In this document: piece after piece, positions 6,069-12,124 of the stretch
How the letters are laid out: every line of letters begins with the position of its first letter
How positions within the stretch are numbered: the first letter of the stretch is position 1
DNA from: Deltaproteobacteria bacterium
GTDB taxonomy: Bacteria > Desulfobacterota > GWC2-55-46 > DRQE01
Reading direction: 5' to 3'
Length of the DNA: 12,124 bases
NCBI GenBank assembly: GCA_030636245.1
Contig: DAOVXI010000031.1
Location: 1 to 12,124 of the forward strand
Position numbers and translations under genes: made by a program
Notes under the pieces: generated by a model
What the model saw: the letters and a program-made list of their open reading frames with translations, nothing else
Told to the model about the DNA's origin: nothing
The model's database searches: none

Positions 6069-7067
6069 GTGGAAAAGATAACCGTACTTGGAGGAGGAAG
6101 CTGGGGCACCGCGCTTGCCGATCATCTTGGCAGGTGTGGCAATAAAGTTTCAATGTGGCTCAGGGAAGAAGACGTAGCAGAGGGCATTAACAGTAAAAAG
6201 GAAAACGAGGTATTTCTACCCGGATTTAAGCTCTCCGATAACCTGAGTGCGACTACCAGCCTTGAAGATTCCTTGAAAGGCTGCGGTTTTATATTGAGCG
6301 TAATACCTTCACAGTATGTACGAAGTGTTATGGCAGAAGCAAAAGAATATATTGAAGATAACGCATTTATAGTGAGTGCGTCAAAGGGCATAGAGCAGAA
6401 CACATACCTGCGGTGCACTGAGGTTATCAAGGAAGTGCTTGGAGGGGACAGGAGCGGTGCTATCGCGGTACTTTCAGGGCCTTCCTTCGCAAAAGAGGTT
6501 GCAAAGGGGCTTCCGGCAGCTCTCTCGGCGGCAGGAGGAGACCACATTGACGCAGAACGGGTTCAGAAGGTATTTAACTCCAAGTCCTTTAGGGTTTATG
6601 TGAATACGGATATTATCGGCGTTGAGCTCGGCGGAGCTTTAAAGAATGTAATAGCTCTTGCCGCTGGTGCGAGTGATGGCCTTGAGTTGGGTACTAACGC
6701 AAGGGCCGCGCTTATAACAAGAGGGCTCTCCGAGATGGCCAGGCTTGGTGTTAAGGCAGGCGCAAAGGAGAGAACCTTTTTCGGATTATCAGGCATGGGG
6801 GATCTTGTTTTGACATGCACAGGTGAGCTTAGCCGTAACCGTACCGTTGGTTTTGAACTTGGCAGAGGTAGGGGTATTGATGAGATAATCTCAGAGATGA
6901 AGATGGTAGCTGAAGGTGTTAAGACATCCAAGTCCGCCTTTGAGCTTTCCAAGAGGTATGCCGTTGAGATGCCTATTACAGAAGAAGTGTATAACGTCAT
7001 ACACGAAGGTAAGCCTGTGAAAGATGCTTTTCGGGACCTTATGCAACGAGACCCGAAAGATGAGTAG
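6069..7067 (+). CDS. gpsA: Glycerol-3-phosphate dehydrogenase [NAD(P)+]
   Basis: GpsA reduces dihydroxyacetone phosphate to sn-glycerol 3-phosphate in the cytoplasm, supplying the backbone for phospholipids. The 332-aa length is standard. The N-terminal Rossmann fold has the nucleotide motif GGGSWGTALA (8-17). Further family motifs follow: SVIPSQ (77-82), SASKGIEQ with K106, and LSGPSFAKEVAKGLPA. The C-terminal helical domain has ELGGALKNVIALAAG with catalytic K192, then the substrate-binding segment GTNARAALITRGL and the closing VAEGVKTS. The start is GTG at 6069 with AAGGAG (6057-6062) 6 bases upstream. It lies 27 bases after the lipoprotein gene, probably in the same operon. The pathway partner plsY, often next door in other genomes, is not in the window. 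Confidence 0.97.
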   Translation: MEKITVLGGGSWGTALADHLGRCGNKVSMWLREEDVAEGINSKKENEVFLPGFKLSDNLSATTSLEDSLKGCGFILSVIPSQYVRSVMAEAKEYIEDNAFIVSASKGIEQNTYLRCTEVIKEVLGGDRSGAIAVLSGPSFAKEVAKGLPAALSAAGGDHIDAERVQKVFNSKSFRVYVNTDIIGVELGGALKNVIALAAGASDGLELGTNARAALITRGLSEMARLGVKAGAKERTFFGLSGMGDLVLTCTGELSRNRTVGFELGRGRGIDEIISEMKMVAEGVKTSKSAFELSKRYAVEMPITEEVYNVIHEGKPVKDAFRDLMQRDPKDE

Positions 7068-7127
7068 ATATTGTATTTAACGAATATCTTTTCACCGCAT
7101 CCTTTTATCTTTCTCCTAACTTAAAAA

Positions 7128-9110
7128 ATGACAAAAACCACAATACATAAAAAGATCCTCTATCTCGTTATTGTTACGATGTCGCTTGGCGCTATTATTA
7201 TCTTCTATCAGGACTTCCGCTCTATGGAGCAAGCGTTTATTAAACAGAAGGTCATCTCAAGCAAGATAGTCGTACAGCCGATACTAAATAACATTGTTAT
7301 AGACATGACAGAAGGGCGGCCTGACATGGTCAGGCATCTTCTCTCTGACAGCAGCAAGACAGAGGGCATTGAGTCGATACAGGTGATCAGGAGTAACGGT
7401 GAGGAGCTTGCTTTCTGGGACTTCAAAACCGTTAACGAGGTGCTACAAAAGAATCCTGCATTGAGAGAGTACGACCTTTTCCGTGACTATGAAGAAAAAG
7501 AGATAAGGCGTCCGGAAGGTGTGGACACATTTGAGTTTAGGCAATATCTCAAGGAGTTTAATGAGGACCAGGAATTAATTGAAAGAAACTACATAGAGAA
7601 AGACGGAAAGACTCTCGTGTACCTTAAGCGGATCGCCGAGGAAGAGAGGTGTCTTGCGTGCCATAAACAAGGGGTGGCAAGAGGAATACTGATGGTGAGG
7701 AACTCCCTTGAAGGTATTTATGGTGTGCTTGTTTGGGAGTTTGGAAAGCATATCCTTAAAGGCCTTGCTGTGATCGTATTGCTGTCTATGCTTCTGTCGG
7801 TCCTCATAAGAAAGACCATTTCAGGCCCGCTTGGAGAAACGGTTGATGTCATTGAGAAAATAAAATTGGAAGGTACCGTTGGCCGACGGGTTACGGTATT
7901 TTCTAATGATGAGATAGGAAGTCTCATCAATTCATTTAATGAGATGATAGCCGCCCTTGAAAAGAGAGAGGCAGAGAATAAAGTTCTACTTGACGAGGTT
8001 AGGCGAAGTCATGCGGACCTTAGAGAAAGCCATAACCAGTGGGTCTCTACCTTTGACGCGATAAAAGATGCGATCTGTATCCATGATAAAAGTTACAATA
8101 TACTTGAGGCTAATATTAGCTTCAGGGACATGTTTGGAGTTGGCAGGGGAGATACGTTCAATGCCAGATGTCATGAGGTTATTCATAATGCAAATGAGCC
8201 GGATGAGGGCCTTTGCCCCGGCTGCGTGAGCAAAGATGATGAGAAAAAAGTTCGGGAGACATATGACGCAAGAGCAGGTATGAGGCTCAGTGTTAAGACT
8301 TTTTGTGTTTACAGTGATAAAGGAGAGCAGGTTGCTGCGGTGCATTCAATAAAAGATATAACGGAAGAGAAGATATTGAAGGACCAGCTGATTCACTCCG
8401 AGAAGATGAGCAGTCTTGGTAAATTCGTTGCCGGGATCGCGCACGAGTTGAATAACCCGCTTACCGGCATCATGGGATACAGCCAGATGATAATGGATGC
8501 TTCACCTGACGATAGAGTCGAGAAGGTGCAGAAATTCTCAGAAAAACTTTACAAAGAGTCTGTAAGAACATCAAAGATCCTTAAAAATCTTATGATGTTC
8601 TCAAGTGCTAAAGAACCAAAGAGGACGCGAGTAAACATAAATGATATTGTACGTGACACCATATCACTCAAAGAAAATGTTATTAAAGATAACAATATAA
8701 AGCTTGAGGTTGAGTTAGACGAAGAGCTTCCGGACACAATGGCAGATTTTTTCCAGATGCAGCAGGTGTTTGTCAATCTGCTCAATAACTCGCTAGATGC
8801 TATCTCGGAAAAGAGTGAAGGTGAGAGAAAAATAAAGATAGTAACAAGTCATGAAGGAAGAATTATCAAGATATCGCTCATCGACAGCGGCGCCGGCGTT
8901 GATGAGGAAGTTATAAGGAATGTATTCGACCCGTTCTTTACCACAAAAGAGGTGGGGAAAGGTACGGGGCTCGGCTTGTCGGTCTGTCATTCGATAATCA
9001 AAGACCATCATGGATGGATAGATATACGAAATGTTCCGGACGGTGGGGCGGAAGTTATTATTGAGGTACCTGTCATAGCTGCAGATATCGGATTTGTAGA
9101 GGAAGAATGA
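7128..9110 (+). CDS. Membrane sensor histidine kinase with haem-c sensor domain, HAMP and PAS
   Basis: This 660-aa protein has membrane spans at about 10-27 and 208-226 that bracket a periplasmic domain. That domain ends in C175-L-A-C178-H179, a CXXCH motif for covalent haem c, in a setting like the DUF3365/Tll0287-type sensor family. A HAMP linker (227-280) and coiled coil lead to a PAS domain (about 303-415) with C348, C363 and C366. The kinase core follows: HisKA with phospho-acceptor H439 in IAHELNNP, the N box (NLLNN, 550-554), G1 (DSGAG, 586-590), the F box (DPFFTT), and G2 (GKGTGLGLS). All catalytic motifs are intact. It probably senses redox state or a gas ligand. No receiver domain and no adjacent response regulator are present. 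An in-frame stop 4 bases upstream fixes the ATG, but there is no clear ribosome site. Confidence 0.93.
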   Translation: MTKTTIHKKILYLVIVTMSLGAIIIFYQDFRSMEQAFIKQKVISSKIVVQPILNNIVIDMTEGRPDMVRHLLSDSSKTEGIESIQVIRSNGEELAFWDFKTVNEVLQKNPALREYDLFRDYEEKEIRRPEGVDTFEFRQYLKEFNEDQELIERNYIEKDGKTLVYLKRIAEEERCLACHKQGVARGILMVRNSLEGIYGVLVWEFGKHILKGLAVIVLLSMLLSVLIRKTISGPLGETVDVIEKIKLEGTVGRRVTVFSNDEIGSLINSFNEMIAALEKREAENKVLLDEVRRSHADLRESHNQWVSTFDAIKDAICIHDKSYNILEANISFRDMFGVGRGDTFNARCHEVIHNANEPDEGLCPGCVSKDDEKKVRETYDARAGMRLSVKTFCVYSDKGEQVAAVHSIKDITEEKILKDQLIHSEKMSSLGKFVAGIAHELNNPLTGIMGYSQMIMDASPDDRVEKVQKFSEKLYKESVRTSKILKNLMMFSSAKEPKRTRVNINDIVRDTISLKENVIKDNNIKLEVELDEELPDTMADFFQMQQVFVNLLNNSLDAISEKSEGERKIKIVTSHEGRIIKISLIDSGAGVDEEVIRNVFDPFFTTKEVGKGTGLGLSVCHSIIKDHHGWIDIRNVPDGGAEVIIEVPVIAADIGFVEEE

Positions 9111-9114
9111 ATTG

Positions 9115-9807
9115 ATGACATCGGTAACTGTTATCATCCCTACTCTCAATGAGGAAGAATTTATTGGTGAAGCCATAAAGAGCATTGCTCACGGAGATGA
9201 TACTAATCACGAGGTTATTGTCTCAGATGGAGGAAGTGTCGATAATACTCGTGGTGTCGCAAAGGAGCTGGGCGCAAAGGTTGTTGATGCGCAAAAAGGC
9301 AGGGGCACCCAGATGGACATCGGTGCAGAGGGTGCGAGAGGGGAAGTCCTGGTGTTCTTGCATGCCGACTGCAGACTTCCTGAGGGCTGGTATGAGGAAG
9401 TTATATCGGCACTAAGCAATAAAAAAATCGTCGGTGGTGCATTTTCTTTCCGCCTCAGTTCATCCTCATTTTATGCACCTTTTGTAGCGCTTGGGGTATC
9501 TATAAGGTCGCGCCTTTTTGGTCTGCCTTTTGGCGATCAAGCGTTATTTCTGAGATCAGAGAGCTTTAAAGAGCTGGGTGGCTTTAATGGTCTTAAGCTG
9601 ATGGAGGATGTTGAGATAATAAGAAAATTAAAAAAACACGGTAAGATAGTGATACTGGATAGCTGCGTTCATGTAAGCTCCAGGAGGTGGGGTAGACTGG
9701 GTTTTCTTAGTATGGTCAAGGTCAGCGCAAGGAATTGGGGCATGTTATTCCTTTATTATTTGGGCATCCCATCCGACAGGCTTTATCGTATTTATTACGG
9801 TTCTTAG
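9115..9807 (+). CDS. GT2 glycosyltransferase, TIGR04283 type
   Basis: This protein is about 230 aa with a GT-A fold. The motifs in order are VIIPTLNEEEFI (nucleotide-sugar binding), EVIVSDGGSVDNT, GRGTQMDIGA and FLHADCRLP (metal/donor site). They continue with GGAFSFRL, FGLPFGDQALF, LGGF, LMEDVEIIRKL and SSRRWGRLG. The GDQ...LMEDV...RRW series is characteristic of TIGR04283, a family that co-occurs with radical-SAM/selenodomain genes and is annotated in some databases as arsenosugar-related. No such partner is visible here, so the acceptor is unknown. ATG 9115 is preferred, with GAGGA at 9099-9103. The TTG at 9112 is in frame and spaced 8 bases from the same site, so it is an alternative. The gene begins 4 bases after the kinase stop, suggesting coupling. 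Confidence 0.88.
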   Translation: MTSVTVIIPTLNEEEFIGEAIKSIAHGDDTNHEVIVSDGGSVDNTRGVAKELGAKVVDAQKGRGTQMDIGAEGARGEVLVFLHADCRLPEGWYEEVISALSNKKIVGGAFSFRLSSSSFYAPFVALGVSIRSRLFGLPFGDQALFLRSESFKELGGFNGLKLMEDVEIIRKLKKHGKIVILDSCVHVSSRRWGRLGFLSMVKVSARNWGMLFLYYLGIPSDRLYRIYYGS

Positions 9808-9809
9808 AG

Positions 9810-9838
9810 TTGTAATAAGAGGTATTTAGATATATAAT
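9810..9838 (+). promoter_or_regulatory. Promoter before the aldolase gene
   Basis: TTGTAA (9810-9815, 4 of 6), a 17-base spacer, and a perfect TATAAT (9833-9838), starting just after the glycosyltransferase stop. It would start transcription near 9845, about 46 nt before the aldolase, and may also serve efp. Confidence 0.55.
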
Positions 9839-9890
9839 ATTGATTCGTTGTGTTAATCAAAATCGTAATGTTTGAAAGGAGTGCAAGTTG

Positions 9891-11231
9891 ATGGAGTTTA
9901 AAACTGTTACGGAATTGAATGACTCCCTTAAGGGCTGTGTTGAACGAGACGGAGAAGAATGCAGGGTTACTGATTCTTCAGTGCTCGCCGGGGATCTGAT
10001 CGATAGAATAGTATACACCGCGGTGCATGGGGAGAGCGCTGTCTTAAGAAATGAGGCTAGGGCAATAATAAAAGCTATTGCCAATGCTCAAGGCATAAGG
10101 AGCGATTCGATCCAAGGGCTTTATGAGGCCATGGGGCGAGGCGAGTGTGAAGGCTTTACCGTGCCCGCCATAAATATACGAGGTCTTACCTATGACAGCG
10201 CGAGAGCTGTCTTTCGTGCGGCGCTAAAGAACAACGCGGCCGCTTTCATTTTTGAGATAGCAAAGAGTGAGATAGGGTATACGGAGCAAAGACCTGTTGA
10301 GTATACGGCGTGCATACTTGCAGCGGCTATAAAAGAAGGATACAAAGGGCCTGTTTTTATACAGGGAGATCATTTCCAGATAAACGCTTCAAAGTATGAA
10401 GCGGATAAATCAGCGGAGATAACAGCTTTAAAGGAGCTCATTAAAGAAGCCGTGGAGGCTGAGTTCTATAATATAGACATAGATTCCTCTACCATCGTTG
10501 ATCTCTCAAGAGAAGAGGTGATCGATCAGCAGCGGCCGAACTTTGAGGTTACCGCGGTGCTTACCTCTTATATAAGAGAGCTTGAAAAGGACGGCATAAC
10601 CATTTCCGTTGGCGGTGAGATAGGAGAGGTAGGCAAGAAGAACTCAACAGAGGAAGAGCTGAGGGCTTTTATGGACGGTTTTCTTAATATCGTAGGGGAG
10701 CGTTTCCCGGGGATAAGCAAGATAAGCGTTCAGACAGGGACCTCGCACGGAGGGGTAGTACTGCCGGATGGTTCTATTGCAAGCGTTAAGGTGGATTTTG
10801 ATACGATAGAGCTGCTAACAAAGGTCGCGAAAGAGTATGGCATGTCCGGGGTTGTCCAGCACGGAGCTTCCACCTTACCTGATGATGCATTCCATATTTT
10901 TGCTGAGAAGGGAGCCTCCGAAGTGCATCTTGCAACCGGGTTTCAAAACATGATCTATGACAGCGATTCATTCCCCCAGGAACTTAAGACAGAGATATAC
11001 GAGCATCTTAAAACAGCTCACAAGGATGAATGGGGGGAAGGGGTTACGGAAGAGCAGTTTCTTTATAAGACACGAAAGAAAGGCTTTGGGCCTTTTAAGA
11101 AGAAAATGTGGGACCTGCCAACGGATATAAAGACTGCGATCGGTAAGGAGCTTGAAGACAGATTCGTTTATCTTTTTGAGAAGCTTAAAGCGGTCAACAA
11201 TGCTGATGTTGTAAAAAAATATGTTGGTTGA
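9891..11231 (+). CDS. Class II fructose-bisphosphate aldolase, long form
   Basis: Class II aldolases split fructose 1,6-bisphosphate into dihydroxyacetone phosphate and glyceraldehyde 3-phosphate using zinc. The 446 residues exceed the usual 300-360, mainly through an N-terminal helical extension of about 80 residues before GFTVPAINIRG. Active-site motifs are visible: D160-H161 in FIQGDHFQIN (catalytic Asp and zinc His), E243 in SVGGEIGEVG, and zinc His at H286 (QTGTSHGGVV) and H324 (VVQHGAST). The strand normally reading K-x-N-I-x-T-D is here EVHLATGFQN, so the substrate-binding Asn is replaced. A long-form branch with this variant motif appears to be shared by several phyla. ATG 9891 has AAAGGAG (9875-9881) 9 bases upstream; TTG 9888 is also possible. 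efp follows after 32 bases. It probably serves glycolysis or gluconeogenesis, but another sugar-phosphate substrate cannot be excluded. Confidence 0.88.
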   Translation: MEFKTVTELNDSLKGCVERDGEECRVTDSSVLAGDLIDRIVYTAVHGESAVLRNEARAIIKAIANAQGIRSDSIQGLYEAMGRGECEGFTVPAINIRGLTYDSARAVFRAALKNNAAAFIFEIAKSEIGYTEQRPVEYTACILAAAIKEGYKGPVFIQGDHFQINASKYEADKSAEITALKELIKEAVEAEFYNIDIDSSTIVDLSREEVIDQQRPNFEVTAVLTSYIRELEKDGITISVGGEIGEVGKKNSTEEELRAFMDGFLNIVGERFPGISKISVQTGTSHGGVVLPDGSIASVKVDFDTIELLTKVAKEYGMSGVVQHGASTLPDDAFHIFAEKGASEVHLATGFQNMIYDSDSFPQELKTEIYEHLKTAHKDEWGEGVTEEQFLYKTRKKGFGPFKKKMWDLPTDIKTAIGKELEDRFVYLFEKLKAVNNADVVKKYVG

Positions 11232-11263
11232 TCTATGATCTTAATAAGGAGAGGTATTGATTT

Positions 11264-11827
11264 ATGATAAATGCAACGCAGATAAGGGCCGGAATGACCA
11301 TTCTTTTTAATGGCTCACCATATAAAGTGTTAAGCGTTACGCACGTTACCCCCGGAAAGGGGCGGGCTCATATGCAGACTAAGATCAGAAACATGGAGAC
11401 GGGTATAGCGATTGAGAACAGGTTCAGATCTGACGAAAAGGTTGAGCGGGCAAGGCTTGATACGAAGGAGATGGAGTACCTGTACTCTGAAGAGAGCGAG
11501 CATCACTTTATGGACACAGAAAACTATGAGCAGATAGTTATAAGTGATGACCTGCTTGGCGACGGTAAATTCTATCTGACCCCAAACGTCAAGTTCCTTA
11601 TAGAGTTTTTTAAAGATAAGCCTGTCGGAGCAACGCCTCCAAAGGTCGTTGAGCTTAAGATAACCGATACACCGCCTAATATGAAGGGTGCGACGGCAAG
11701 TTCATCATACAAGCCCGCAACACTTGAAACGGGGCTTTCCATCGGAGTGCCTCCTTTTGTAGAGGCCGGTGAAGTCATACGTGTGGATACCGTTGAGGGT
11801 AAGTACCTTGAGCGGGCAAAACAGTAG
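11264..11827 (+). CDS. efp: Translation elongation factor P
   Basis: EF-P binds ribosomes between the P and E sites and relieves stalling at consecutive prolines. The 187-aa length and three-domain build are normal. The N-terminal KOW-like domain is at 1-63, with the tip loop THVTPGKGRAHMQTK. Two OB-like domains follow, ending in GVPPFVEAGEVIRVDTVEGKYLERA, the EF-P signature. The tip residue is K32 in PGKG, the position that receives beta-lysine (E. coli), rhamnose on Arg (Pseudomonas) or 5-aminopentanol (Bacillus). The enzymes for any such change are not in the window. A purine-rich AAGGAGAGG (11246-11254) precedes the ATG. It is probably cotranscribed with the aldolase. Confidence 0.97.
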   Translation: MINATQIRAGMTILFNGSPYKVLSVTHVTPGKGRAHMQTKIRNMETGIAIENRFRSDEKVERARLDTKEMEYLYSEESEHHFMDTENYEQIVISDDLLGDGKFYLTPNVKFLIEFFKDKPVGATPPKVVELKITDTPPNMKGATASSSYKPATLETGLSIGVPPFVEAGEVIRVDTVEGKYLERAKQ

Positions 11828-11886
11828 TAGTATGTTCATTTCCTAAAAAACCTTGAGCATGACCCGGGGTTTTCTTCTTTAATATT

Positions 11887-12124
11887 ATGGACGATAAGGC
11901 AAAGATAGACGCCCTTCCGCGGCTTCCCGGCGTGTATATTATGAAGTCCGGTAAACGCATTATCTATATAGGTAAGGCAAGGGATATCCGTTCTCGTGTG
12001 CGTTCATACTTCCAGAAAACAGGTGATACGCGCTATGCTGCGCGTTTTCTTGCGGAGAAAGCAACCGATATAGAGTACATCGTAACGTCCAATGAAAAAG
12101 AAGCGCTGATACTTGAGGATACAC
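11887..12124 (+). CDS. uvrC: Excinuclease ABC subunit C, N-terminal part (3' end outside window)
   Basis: UvrC makes the two incisions around a lesion in nucleotide excision repair. The 79 visible residues are the GIY-YIG nuclease domain that makes the 3' cut: LPRLPGVYIM, RIIYIGKARDIRSRVRSYF and TSNEKEALILE, all typical of UvrC. The Arg in KARDIRSRV matches the conserved catalytic region. The ATG at 11887 is fixed by an in-frame TGA at 11860 with no other start codon between. No good Shine-Dalgarno sequence is visible. The gene begins 59 bases after efp; this gap holds only a weak AAAACC/GGTTTT hairpin. Confidence 0.95.
   Translation, partial: MDDKAKIDALPRLPGVYIMKSGKRIIYIGKARDIRSRVRSYFQKTGDTRYAARFLAEKATDIEYIVTSNEKEALILEDT

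Noticed and set aside
11845..11880. AAAACC/GGTTTT hairpin after efp as a terminator
   Set aside because: The stem is only 6 bp with two G-C pairs and a 15-base loop, and uvrC begins almost at once; too weak to call.
1..12124. CRISPR array, insertion sequence or transposon ends
   Set aside because: No regularly spaced repeats, transposase motifs or long terminal inverted repeats were seen.

Overview
The window looks like chromosomal DNA of a Gram-negative bacterium. It carries a lipoprotein of the BamD/TPR type, a sensor kinase with a periplasmic haem-c motif, an exported nuclease, and ordinary housekeeping genes (gyrA, gpsA, efp, the start of uvrC). The CI-type HTH regulator, the haem/PAS sensor kinase and the long class II aldolase suggest an anaerobic or facultative member of Nitrospirota, Desulfobacterota or a related phylum. 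This taxonomic guess rests on protein style only and is tentative. Good sigma70-like promoters (TTGACT/TTGACA, 17-18 bp spacers, TATAAT/TATTAT) recur.

Layout. The left edge (3-959) holds the end of a membrane HAMP-only protein, closely coupled to an exported staphylococcal-nuclease-type protein. A tRNA-Cys(GCA) gene with its own strong promoter follows (973-1098). Next is a small phage-like control island (1101-2571). It has a leftward CI-like repressor ending 2 bases from the tRNA, an AT-rich 331-base control region, and a rightward short HTH regulator closed by a very good intrinsic terminator (2611-2642).

From 2656 a promoter drives gyrA, followed at short distance by a TPR lipoprotein and gpsA. 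After a 60-base gap come a haem-c/PAS sensor histidine kinase and, 4 bases beyond its stop, a TIGR04283-type glycosyltransferase. A second promoter (9810-9838) lies before a long-form class II fructose-bisphosphate aldolase and efp. The window ends inside uvrC.

The most unusual part is the control island. Its two best promoters face each other from opposite ends of the intergenic region. Their -35 regions form a 12-bp perfect inverted repeat (1801-1812 and 2080-2091), so the two transcripts would overlap by about 220 bases. This resembles the face-to-face switch of P2/186-type phages, but no integrase, structural or lysis gene is present. The repressor's S24-like C-terminal domain seems to lack the self-cleavage serine. 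The island is best read as a domesticated or remnant phage switch beside a tRNA, but this is inference.
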